NCBI GenBank assembly: GCA_021205755.1
Contig: JAJPWX010000061.1
Location: 1 to 56,041, forward strand
DNA from: Lachnospiraceae bacterium
GTDB lineage: Bacteria > Bacillota > Clostridia > Lachnospirales > Lachnospiraceae
Direction of reading: 5' to 3'
Length of the DNA: 56,041 nucleotides
Shown one piece after another: positions 18,997 through 26,717 of this stretch. The position numbers and the translations under genes were made by a program. Every line of letters begins with the position of its first letter. Positions within the stretch are counted from its first letter, which is position 1. Under the pieces are notes generated by a model. That model worked only from the letters and a program-made list of their open reading frames with translations. It was not told the origin of the DNA and did not search any database.

Positions 18997-19872
18997 TTAC
19001 AGAAGAAAATGTCCGGCAATCGCAATCAGGCCGACAACCGTGCAGTAAGCAGAAAAGTAAACAAATTTCTTATTGCGCACAACTACAAGCATGGTCTTGA
19101 TACAAATATAACCGACAATTGCCGCGAATACCATACCGATGGCATAAATGCCGATCTGACTCATCACGATCGGTTCCTCAATTACATCTTTTATTTCCAG
19201 CACCGCCGCTCCCATAATCGCCGGGATAGAGAGAATAAAAGAATACTTCACAGCAAATCGGCGGTCCATCCCGCACAGCAGGCAAACCGCAATGGTCGTC
19301 CCTGAGCGGGAAAGACCCGGTAAAGTCGCGCAGCCCTGCGCCGCTCCGATAATAAGCGCATCCCGATAGCTGATATCCCGCGGAAGCTTATTGCCTTCCC
19401 GCACCGTATCCGCCATCAGCAGCAGAACCGCCGTAATCAAAAGACAGATACCGGGAATCAGCAGCGTATCGCCCGCATCGGAAATCAGATCGCTTCCCAA
19501 CACGCCAATCAGTCCGGTCGGAACAGTTGATACCAGAACCAGAACCACAAATTTACGGTAACTGTTGTGGATGATCTTTTTATATTTCAAGGAAGTCTTA
19601 TGTATTTTGTTCAGCAAAAAGGTCTTTAGATTCGAGCAAATATCCACGAACATAAACACGGCCTCGCATATCATCTTCCAGATATCTTTGCGGTAAACCA
19701 CAAAGACGACAAGAAGTGTCCCCACATGGAGCATGATATCGAAAAGCATCCCACCATCTGTCTCGATATGAAACATATTTTCCAAAATAGCAAGGTGCCC
19801 GGAACTGCTGACCGGAAGGAACTCGGTCAACCCCTGCACAATTCCCAGAAATATAGATTGTAATACTGTCAT
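18997..19872 (-). CDS. uppP: Undecaprenyl-diphosphatase (UppP/BacA)
   Basis: 291 residues from ATG 19872, which has ggagg 5 nt upstream; the longer frame adds a non-conserved extension. Both active-site motifs are present: EFLPVSSSGHLAI (about residues 18-30) and PGLSRSGTTIA. It has about eight membrane helices. The enzyme recycles undecaprenyl pyrophosphate for peptidoglycan and other envelope polymers and gives bacitracin tolerance when abundant. It is co-directional with ftsK. Confidence 0.95.
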   Translation of the reverse strand: MTVLQSIFLGIVQGLTEFLPVSSSGHLAILENMFHIETDGGMLFDIMLHVGTLLVVFVVYRKDIWKMICEAVFMFVDICSNLKTFLLNKIHKTSLKYKKIIHNSYRKFVVLVLVSTVPTGLIGVLGSDLISDAGDTLLIPGICLLITAVLLLMADTVREGNKLPRDISYRDALIIGAAQGCATLPGLSRSGTTIAVCLLCGMDRRFAVKYSFILSIPAIMGAAVLEIKDVIEEPIVMSQIGIYAIGMVFAAIVGYICIKTMLVVVRNKKFVYFSAYCTVVGLIAIAGHFLL

Positions 19873-19894
19873 AACTGCCTCCGCAATAATAATG

Positions 19895-19929
19895 GTAACG
19901 GTCCAGGAGCAATCGTCCTGAATCGTTAC
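19895..19929 (-). promoter_or_regulatory. Leader hairpin of uppP
   Basis: Two stacked stems (gtaacg/cgttac and cagga/tcctg) with short internal loops lie between the promoter and the start codon. No T-run follows, so it is a stability or regulatory hairpin rather than a terminator. Confidence 0.4.
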
Positions 19930-19957
19930 AAGGTAAAATTTGGGTGCATACCCGTTT

Positions 19958-19986
19958 ATTATAACAGAGATTTTTATGAGGCACAA
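19958..19986 (-). promoter_or_regulatory. Promoter for uppP(-ftsK)
   Basis: On the minus strand TTGTGC and a perfect TATAAT are 17 bp apart, just after the tepA-like stop codon. Confidence 0.65.
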
Positions 19987-19992
19987 GGATTT

Positions 19993-20703
19993 TTATTTTG
20001 AAGTTGCCTGTATCATATCATACAGCTTTTTCAAAGCCTCGCCGATGCCGCCCACCTCATTGATCAACCCTTCACGGACAGCCTCGCCGCCGACCAGAAT
20101 GGTTCCGAGATCTTTGGTGAGAATCCCCGTATCCAGCATCATCTCTTCGAGACGTTCCATTGTAGCTGTAGAATGGTCACAGATAAAGCCCAGAATCCGA
20201 TCCTGCATCTGCCTGAAATAATCGTATGTCTGCTGCGCGCCAATCACCGTACCATTCATGCGCACCGGATGGATGACCATTGTACCCGTTTTTACAATAA
20301 AAGAGTAATCCGTCGAGACCGCAATGGGAACGCCGATGGAATGGCTGCCTCCCAATACAAGAGAAACCGTCGGTTTGCTCAGGGATGCAATCATCTCGGC
20401 GATCGCCAGTCCGGCTTCTACGTCTCCGCCCACTGTATTCAAAAGGATCAGCAGACCATCAATATCCGGACTGTCCTCGATTGCTGCCAGCTTTGGCAGC
20501 ACATGCTCGTACTTCGTTGTTTTTGAATTATTGGGAAGACACTCGTGCCCCTCGATCTCCCCGATTACGCTTAACAGATGAATTTTTCCGTGCAGCGTAA
20601 CCTCACCGGTCTCCCGGATCGCCTCCCGCTGCTCTTTTTCCTGCTTATTCTGCCGCTCGGGACTTTCTTGTTTTTCTCTTTCCGGCTGTTCCATATCCAC
20701 CAT
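19993..20703 (-). CDS. ClpP-family serine protease, TepA-like
   Basis: 236 residues from ATG 20703, chosen because aaggag lies 8 nt upstream; a longer open frame continues upstream without conserved sequence. The first 45 residues are charged and Glu/Gln-rich. The rest is a ClpP/crotonase-fold peptidase: GGDVEAGLAIAEMI, the nucleophile Ser in GGSHSIGVPIA and the His in MVIHPVRMNG. This matches the translocation-enhancing protein TepA of Bacillus more than true ClpP, and no ClpX partner is nearby. In Clostridia it commonly lies close to ftsK/spoIIIE, as here. Function in export or signal-peptide turnover is only weakly established. Confidence 0.85.
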   Translation of the reverse strand: MVDMEQPEREKQESPERQNKQEKEQREAIRETGEVTLHGKIHLLSVIGEIEGHECLPNNSKTTKYEHVLPKLAAIEDSPDIDGLLILLNTVGGDVEAGLAIAEMIASLSKPTVSLVLGGSHSIGVPIAVSTDYSFIVKTGTMVIHPVRMNGTVIGAQQTYDYFRQMQDRILGFICDHSTATMERLEEMMLDTGILTKDLGTILVGGEAVREGLINEVGGIGEALKKLYDMIQATSK

Positions 20704-20829
20704 ATTCGCCGCTCCTTCCTCGAATTTGGGCTGACTGTTACGTAAAGGCCGACGCATCCTGCACTTTAATCTTCGATACAGCTGCCAATTGATATCAGTA
20801 TATCCGGAAAAAGGTTTTTTATACGAAAA

Positions 20830-20856
20830 AACAGCCTTCCTTTGCGGCAGGCTGTT
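20830..20856 (-). terminator. Intrinsic terminator after the CFI-box-like gene
   Basis: Stem aacagcct/aggctgtt followed on the minus strand by ttttttc, 8 bp after the stop codon. Confidence 0.85.
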
Positions 20857-20863
20857 GTCTGGA

Positions 20864-21634
20864 TCAGTGGAAATATTTTTTTTGAAGTGTATGTACCATC
20901 TCGATATAATGTTCCCGGCATGCTTCTTTTTGCCCGGATTCAATCAGGGAAATGCAGGGAGCCAACCACTCTTCCCAGATGGAATAATAGATCGCGTCGG
21001 AATCTGGCTGCTGGTCAATGTGTTTCACGATGCTCGGCGCCACATCATAATATTCCTCGATCAATTCGCTGCCGCCGGGGCTGTCCGCAAGATAGGTGTC
21101 CCGATATTCACGCAGCGTCCGCAGCTCGTAGCAGTCATCTGGCTTCTGAAAAGAACGGCAGACTGCGGTCGTAATGTAGCACCATGTCTTGTGAAAGCCG
21201 CTCTCAATCGTTGTATATTCCGCGGCGCCCAGATTTGTCTTCGGAAAGCTTTTTTTCCAGGATTCCGTCATCTTATTGGCCAATGGTTTTGAGAATTCCC
21301 CGTGATATTCCAATATCATCGGCAATACGAAAACTGCCATCGTCATATTCAAATCCATCAGAAGATGTTCTTTTTTATTTTTCCGGGAGCAGGCGTCTAC
21401 TTTTTCTACAGCGTACGATGTCAGTGCGTCCGCAAGTGCGGTCAGATACTGATCGCCGTCTTCGGCCGCGTGATACCCCTCTTCAATCGCGTCAAACACT
21501 GTGACGTGCTCCTGATACATTTTCTGAAAGGCATCCGTGTAAGTCTTCTTCTGGAAAAGCTGCATTACATCGCTGCCTTCACAGCAGTCAAGAAGCTTAT
21601 GTATCCCTTCGATTTCGGATAATTCATCCTTCAT
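20864..21634 (-). CDS. Conserved protein with a CFI-box-like C-terminal motif
   Basis: 256 residues, soluble, no signal peptide. Residues 152-203 contain CYITTAVC, then ELRTLREYRDTYL, then EYYDVAPSIV, a pattern that resembles the CFI-box C-terminal domain found on many otherwise unrelated bacterial proteins. A Cys pair brackets TTAV, suggesting metal or redox chemistry, but no function is established. The N-terminal 140 residues are helical and not recognised. It lies 45 bp downstream of the YebC-family gene and ends at a strong terminator, so the two are probably co-transcribed. Confidence 0.7.
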   Translation of the reverse strand: MKDELSEIEGIHKLLDCCEGSDVMQLFQKKTYTDAFQKMYQEHVTVFDAIEEGYHAAEDGDQYLTALADALTSYAVEKVDACSRKNKKEHLLMDLNMTMAVFVLPMILEYHGEFSKPLANKMTESWKKSFPKTNLGAAEYTTIESGFHKTWCYITTAVCRSFQKPDDCYELRTLREYRDTYLADSPGGSELIEEYYDVAPSIVKHIDQQPDSDAIYYSIWEEWLAPCISLIESGQKEACREHYIEMVHTLQKKYFH

Positions 21635-21679
21635 TCCGCATCATCCTTTATAAAAGTAAATTAGAACCGTCTGTCTGGA

Positions 21680-22411
21680 TTATGCCTCGTCCAGATTCGT
21701 GTATACAGCCTGCACGTCGTCATCATCGTCCAGCAAATCCAGTGTACGGTTCAGCTGCCTGATATCCGTCTCATCAGTCAGCGTAACGTAGGTCTGCGGA
21801 ATCATCGTCACCTCTGCGGATGCCATCGGAATCCCCTGATCCTCAAGTGCCTGACGAACCATACTGAAATCATCCGGATCAGTAAGCACCTCAAAGCTGT
21901 CCTCTTCTTCTGAAAAGTCCTCAGCTCCGGCATCCAATGCCATCATCATCAGATCATCCGGATCCATCTCGCATTCCTCACGATCGATGACAATCTGTCC
22001 TTTTTTATCAAACATATATGAAACACAGCCCTGTGTGCCAATGGTACCGCTTCCCTTAGTGAATGCGTTCCGCACATTGGAATAGGTGCGGTTCTTATTA
22101 TCCGTCAATGCTTCGACGATAATCGCAATGCCGCTGGGGCCGTATCCTTCATACGTCACATACTCATAATTCACAGAGCCCATCTCACCAGCAGCTTTCT
22201 TGATGCCACGGTCGATGGTATCGTTCGGCATGTTATTCGCCTTCGCTTTGGCAATAACATCACGCAGGCGGCTGTTGTTGGCCGGATCCGGGCCTCCTTC
22301 TTTCACCGCAACCGCAATTTCACGGCCAATGATGGTAAATACTTTTCCTTTCGCAGCATCATTTTTCTCTTTCTTGTGCTTAATATTCGCAAATTTTGAA
22401 TGTCCTGACAT
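21680..22411 (-). CDS. YebC/PmpR-family protein
   Basis: 243 residues from the conserved [19 protein letters not shown] start; the open frame begins ten codons earlier without conservation. Characteristic features are [25 protein letters not shown] and [21 protein letters not shown]. The family was named as transcriptional regulators, and more recent work ties members to translation of difficult peptide stretches. It is of usual length and complete. Confidence 0.95.
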   Translation of the reverse strand: MSGHSKFANIKHKKEKNDAAKGKVFTIIGREIAVAVKEGGPDPANNSRLRDVIAKAKANNMPNDTIDRGIKKAAGEMGSVNYEYVTYEGYGPSGIAIIVEALTDNKNRTYSNVRNAFTKGSGTIGTQGCVSYMFDKKGQIVIDREECEMDPDDLMMMALDAGAEDFSEEEDSFEVLTDPDDFSMVRQALEDQGIPMASAEVTMIPQTYVTLTDETDIRQLNRTLDLLDDDDDVQAVYTNLDEA

Positions 22412-22533
22412 AACCGAATATACTCCTTCTTTCAATTTCACTGGACAAGATCAGACCAGCATCGTTAGGATAGCATTTTCCCCGTATTTCGTCAAGAACT
22501 ATCCGAAATGAATCCTTTTCTCTCTTTTAAAAA

Positions 22534-22560
22534 TGACCTGCGGATGTTCCTCACAGGTCA
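22534..22560 (-). terminator. Intrinsic terminator after the MazF/EndoA gene
   Basis: Stem tgacctg/caggtca with an internal loop, followed on the minus strand by tttttaa. It would end the alr-mazF transcription unit. Confidence 0.75.
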
Positions 22561-22583
22561 GGTGTTTTTCAGTTGCCGGAGTC

Positions 22584-23018
22584 TTATGTAAGCATCTCCA
22601 GACCATTTTTCATGCTGCCGCAGGCGATCCGCGCCCTTCCCTGGTTTTGCGCCTGTGTGCGCGTATCAGACATCATCTGCAGCTCAAGGCTGACTTTCAG
22701 TGCTTTGTCGACCCGTTCCAAAAGTTCGTAGTCGACATGGCAGACCCAGTCCTTCAGACGCTTTTTGTCAATAGTGCGCAGTTGTTCCAGAAGGATCACC
22801 GAATCCTTAACAATCTGATATTTTCCGGCTTTAATCTCGACGTGCGTCGGAAGCTTCGCTTTATTCATCTTAGATGTAATGGCGGCACAGATCACAGTCG
22901 GGCTGTGGCGGTTCCCCACATCGTTCTGAATGATCAAAACCGGGCGGATGCCGCCCTGTTCAGAGCCAATCACCGGCCTCAAGTCTGCGTAATAAATATC
23001 ACCTCTTCGAATATTCAC
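22584..23018 (-). CDS. MazF/PemK-family endoribonuclease (EndoA-like), no antitoxin gene beside it
   Basis: 144 residues from a GTG start with aggag 9 nt upstream. [30 protein letters not shown] and the Thr-Ser pair in AAITSK are the hallmark of the family, which cuts mRNA at short sites. The core matches Bacillus EndoA; the last 28 residues (after LELQMM) are an extension rich in Gln, Arg and Gly. Bacilli have alr - antitoxin - toxin in this order. Here alr is directly upstream, but the 134-bp gap holds no antitoxin-sized frame, so the antitoxin is missing, replaced or elsewhere. Confidence 0.92.
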   Translation of the reverse strand: MNIRRGDIYYADLRPVIGSEQGGIRPVLIIQNDVGNRHSPTVICAAITSKMNKAKLPTHVEIKAGKYQIVKDSVILLEQLRTIDKKRLKDWVCHVDYELLERVDKALKVSLELQMMSDTRTQAQNQGRARIACGSMKNGLEMLT

Positions 23019-23031
23019 ACAATCACACTCC

Positions 23032-23081
23032 TATATACAAAAGATTTTGGTAAAAGTATTCCCCAGATTCTTTTGTATATA
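23032..23081 (-). promoter_or_regulatory. 13-bp perfect inverted repeat just before the MazF ribosome-binding site
   Basis: Arms tatatacaaaaga (23032-23044) and tcttttgtatata (23069-23081) enclose 24 nt. The proximal arm abuts the aggag of the toxin gene. It could be an operator for the toxin or its partner, or an RNA stem limiting translation. A second palindrome (agtctc and gccatgc arms, about 23103-23140) lies between it and alr. Confidence 0.5.
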
Positions 23082-23152
23082 CATGTAAAAGCGTCCTCAA
23101 TGGAAAGTCTCGTGCCATGCTTGCATGGCTAAGAGACTGGACATATATTCTT

Positions 23153-24316
23153 TCACTCACAGTATATTCTCGGCACCCGTTTGCCAATATCACAGACAAA
23201 TTCATACGGAAAACGCCCGGAAAGCGCACCCAATTCATCTACGGTAATCTCGTCCTTGCCATCCCGCCCCATCAGAGTCACTTCGTCAAGAATATGTATG
23301 TCCATGCCGGTCACATCGACCATAAACTGATCCATGCAGACACGCCCCAAAATTTTCGCTCGTTTCCCGTTGATCAGCACGGAACCCTTATTGCTCAGAG
23401 AACGCGGATAGCCGTCGCCGTAGCCGACCGGGATGGTCGCGATCTCCATCTCACATTCGGATACAAAGGTTCCGCCGTAGCTGACCGGTGTACCCGCAGG
23501 TATTTTCTTACAGTAAACAACATGAGATTTCAGTTCCATCACCGGAGAAAGCTGGTTGGCCTCGCGATCCATCTCATCCGATGGATAGATTCCATAAATC
23601 GTGATGCCTGCGCGTACCAGATCCATGTTTGCTTCCGGCAGTTCAAGAATCCCGGCGCTGTTGGAGCAATGTCTTACAAATCCACGCACACCTGCCGCCT
23701 CCAGCTGATCACAAAAGGCAGTAAAACGCGCTGCCTGTGCCCTTGCCGCACTTTTATCTTTTTCATCCGCCCTCGCGAAGTGTGTGAAAACACCTTCTAT
23801 GGAAATTGCATCCATGCCAGCGATCGCAAGAGCCGTAGCCAGGCCTTCCTGTGTATCCGCAACACCAATGCGCGACATTCCTGTATCCACAGCCAGATGA
23901 ACCGGGAAGCGTTTCTTCTCCGGTAAAGAAACCGGATTTGTTTGAGATGCTGCAATACTGGCTGCAGCAAAGCTGAATTCACGGGCCATTTCGACGGTAA
24001 AGACAGTCGGCCGAACGCCATTTTCCGCCATCCAGGCGTAATCTTCGGCGAAAGTATAGCCTAAAATGAGAATAGGCTTTTCGATACCCGCTTCTCTGAG
24101 TGTTTTCGCCTCCGGCACGGCTGCAACCGCATAGCCCCAGATGTAATCGCAGGATTCCAGCATCTGCGCGATCGGAACCGCACCATGTCCGTAGCCGTCG
24201 GTTTTAATCACAGCGATCATAGGAACATCCTCTCGCAGATTCTCCCTCATGACGCGGAAATTGCGGGCAATTGCATCCATATGTATATATGCGGTAACCC
24301 GATTATGTTTACTCAT
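23153..24316 (-). CDS. alr: Alanine racemase
   Basis: 387 residues. The PLP lysine is in AVIKTDGYGHGA near the N-terminus (the second residue after Lys is Asp rather than the common Ala-Asp order), and the second catalytic base Tyr is in PVSYGGTFV. It supplies D-alanine for peptidoglycan. It lies 57 bp after the nnr fusion gene and before the MazF homologue, a neighbourhood conserved in Firmicutes. Confidence 0.95.
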   Translation of the reverse strand: MSKHNRVTAYIHMDAIARNFRVMRENLREDVPMIAVIKTDGYGHGAVPIAQMLESCDYIWGYAVAAVPEAKTLREAGIEKPILILGYTFAEDYAWMAENGVRPTVFTVEMAREFSFAAASIAASQTNPVSLPEKKRFPVHLAVDTGMSRIGVADTQEGLATALAIAGMDAISIEGVFTHFARADEKDKSAARAQAARFTAFCDQLEAAGVRGFVRHCSNSAGILELPEANMDLVRAGITIYGIYPSDEMDREANQLSPVMELKSHVVYCKKIPAGTPVSYGGTFVSECEMEIATIPVGYGDGYPRSLSNKGSVLINGKRAKILGRVCMDQFMVDVTGMDIHILDEVTLMGRDGKDEITVDELGALSGRFPYEFVCDIGKRVPRIYCE

Positions 24317-24373
24317 CTGTCTCCCCCCCCCTGGAATTTCTGAATGGTTCCTTTTCTCCTCGCATGACCGTTT

Positions 24374-26032
24374 TCACCGGGCATATTTTTTAATCACTTT
24401 TCCTGCAAAATCACAGATATCTCCAGCCATCATAGCGTGGGCTCCCAGCTCGTCCCGGGCAGCATCTCCAGCAAGACCGTGCAGATAGACCCCGAGTGTC
24501 GCTGCGTCATAAACCGGCACTTTCTGAGCCAGCAGACTGCATAGCACGCCGGTAAGTACATCTCCGCTTCCGGCCACAGCCATCCCGTCGTTGCCGGAGG
24601 TATTAAGATACGTCTGACTGCCGTCTGATACCACCGTCCGCGTATTCTTCAGCACACAGACCACTTCATAGGTATCAGCGAATGAACGCGCAGTTCCAAT
24701 CGGATCAGCAGCAATTGTATTTTTCTCCATCCCGGTAAGCCGCATCATCTCTCCAAGGTGCGGAGTAAGAATTACCTTGCCTTTCAGAGAATCTTGTACA
24801 GACAATGGAATTTTTCCCCGATCGTCTGTGGCAGACGCAGTGCACTCTGCAGCTGTCTGTTCACACATTTCACCACAGCGGGGCATGAGAGGTGCAGACA
24901 GAAGGTTAATCGCATCCGCATCGATCACCAAAGGCTTCGCAAAATGGTTTAAAACATAGCACAGCAATTCTTTGGCGTCCGAGGAAGTGCCAAGACCCGG
25001 GCCGATCCCGACCACATCTGACCAGGCAAGGGCTTTCTCAAGCTCTCCAGGCTTTGCTCCGCCAGGCTCCCAGGTCGTGACCATGGCTTCTGGAATCGCA
25101 GTCTGTATCACAATCCGATTACACGAAGGTGTAAACACGCGAACCATGCCGCAGCCGCTTCGAAACGCGGCGCGCGCCGCCAGACAGGCAGCTCCGCTCA
25201 TGCCTTCGCTTCCGGCAATCAAAAGTACCTTGCCATAGGTGCCCTTATGCGAATCAGGAACTCGCTTTGGCAGCCGACTCAGATCCTGTTCCGTATATGT
25301 AAAGATACACGGCGAAGCATCATGGATTCCGGAATTGTTCCAATCCGTCTGGATTCCAATGTCTCTGCAAACTAGACGCCCGCAATACTCTGCACCTGGA
25401 TAGAATACCTGGCCGAGCTTGCGGGCAGCAAAGGTAACTGTCAGATCTGCACGCACCGCTGTGCCAAGCACGCATCCTCTATCCGCACTGATTCCGGAAG
25501 GAATATCCACTGCCACCACCTGTGCATTCTGCGCACTGATCCATTCCACTGCCTCTGCGTATCGCCCTTCCACCGCGCGGGAAAGGCCAATGCCAAGCAT
25601 GGCGTCCACTATAGTAGTATATTCACCATATGGGAAATTACTGCTGATTTTCAATCCACAATTTTCACAGATACTCCGCTGTAGCATGGTTTCTTTCGTC
25701 ATGGAAGACTCTTTTCCGACAAACCATACTGTTACCTGCCTCGATCCGACGGCATCGGGAACAGTCCTCCGTAGCAAGTCATCTCCAGAGCCGCCGTGAG
25801 TGACTGCAGCCTTTCTGCTGCAAAACAGGATCCTGGCCACCGCAAAGCCATCGCCACCATTGTTACCAGAGCCGCAGACAACCAGTACCTTCGACAAATC
25901 CAGCTGTGCCTTTTCCATCTCATCGACTACCGCCAGAGCCGCCCGTTCCATCAGAACCATGGAAGGGATTCCAAGTCCAATGGTCTGCTCATCACACGCT
26001 TTCATCTGTTTCGCGTTCAGCAAAAGCTCCAT
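24374..26032 (-). CDS. nnr: Bifunctional NAD(P)H-hydrate epimerase / ADP-dependent NAD(P)H-hydrate dehydratase
   Basis: 552 residues from ATG 26032 (ggagg 9 nt upstream). The N-terminal YjeF-N domain has VVCGSGNNGGDGFAVAR and AMLGIGLSR; the C-terminal kinase-like YjeF-C domain begins about residue 245 (PKRVPDSHKGTYGKVLLIAGS) and has the AGSGDVLTGVL signature. Together they repair hydrated NADH and NADPH. Two insertions are unusual: about 30 residues after FCSRKAAV in the epimerase half and about 35 Cys/Thr-rich residues before KVILTPHLGEM in the dehydratase half. It sits between rex and alr. Confidence 0.93.
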   Translation of the reverse strand: MELLLNAKQMKACDEQTIGLGIPSMVLMERAALAVVDEMEKAQLDLSKVLVVCGSGNNGGDGFAVARILFCSRKAAVTHGGSGDDLLRRTVPDAVGSRQVTVWFVGKESSMTKETMLQRSICENCGLKISSNFPYGEYTTIVDAMLGIGLSRAVEGRYAEAVEWISAQNAQVVAVDIPSGISADRGCVLGTAVRADLTVTFAARKLGQVFYPGAEYCGRLVCRDIGIQTDWNNSGIHDASPCIFTYTEQDLSRLPKRVPDSHKGTYGKVLLIAGSEGMSGAACLAARAAFRSGCGMVRVFTPSCNRIVIQTAIPEAMVTTWEPGGAKPGELEKALAWSDVVGIGPGLGTSSDAKELLCYVLNHFAKPLVIDADAINLLSAPLMPRCGEMCEQTAAECTASATDDRGKIPLSVQDSLKGKVILTPHLGEMMRLTGMEKNTIAADPIGTARSFADTYEVVCVLKNTRTVVSDGSQTYLNTSGNDGMAVAGSGDVLTGVLCSLLAQKVPVYDAATLGVYLHGLAGDAARDELGAHAMMAGDICDFAGKVIKKYAR

Positions 26033-26072
26033 CCGCCAAGACCTCCCATCTGCCGTACACAATTTTTTTATA

Positions 26073-26717
26073 TCAACTGCCTTCTTTGATTTTTCGATGA
26101 TTCAGATCATAAGAAAGCTGCATCAGGCTCTCAGAAAGATGGACGTTTTCCACCACCACATCGTCCGGCACTTTCAAATCCGTATGAGCGAAATTCCAGA
26201 TTGCTTTTACGCCGTTGTCGATCAGAATCGGTAAAACTGCCTCCGCGCCTTCTTTCGGAAGCGTCAGCGCCGCGATCTGAATCTCGTTTTCTTCCAGAAA
26301 TTTAGGCATTTCCTCTGTCATCCGAATCGGAATGCCCCGCACAAGCTTTCCATTCAGCTCTGGATTGATATCAAAAATCCCCTTAATGGAAAACCCTCGT
26401 TTTTCAAATTTGACGTAATTTGCGATCGCCTGTCCGAGACGGCCGCCTCCTACAATTACCATATTATAAGTCTTATCCAGGCCGAGGATCTTCCCGATTT
26501 CATTGTAGAGGTACTTGACATTGTAGCCATATCCCTGCTGGCCAAAGCCGCCAAAATTATTCAGATCCTGACGAATCTGGGACGCGGTCACATTCATCAG
26601 TTCGCTAAGTTCATTGGATGAGATCCGCTCCACCTTCGCGCTGAGCAAATTACCAAGATACCGATAATACCGCGGAAGTCTCTTTACTACCGCTTTTGAA
26701 ATTTCATGTTCTGACAC
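26073..26717 (-). CDS. rex: Redox-sensing transcriptional repressor Rex
   Basis: 214 residues. The GTG at 26717 is chosen because ggagg is 7 nt upstream and the G is shared with the TAG stop of the ABC-F gene, a coupled start; the longer frame is not conserved. The N-terminal winged helix includes LMNVTASQIRQDLNNFGGFGQQGYGY, followed by the Rossmann motif IVGGGRLGQAIA and a domain-swap C-terminal helix. Rex senses the NADH/NAD+ ratio and represses fermentation genes. Confidence 0.96.
   Translation of the reverse strand: MSEHEISKAVVKRLPRYYRYLGNLLSAKVERISSNELSELMNVTASQIRQDLNNFGGFGQQGYGYNVKYLYNEIGKILGLDKTYNMVIVGGGRLGQAIANYVKFEKRGFSIKGIFDINPELNGKLVRGIPIRMTEEMPKFLEENEIQIAALTLPKEGAEAVLPILIDNGVKAIWNFAHTDLKVPDDVVVENVHLSESLMQLSYDLNHRKIKEGS

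Noticed and set aside
23019-23152. Short minus-strand frame between alr and the MazF homologue as an antitoxin
   Set aside because: Only about 15 codons (atgtccagtctcttagcc...), far too small, and made of palindrome sequence.
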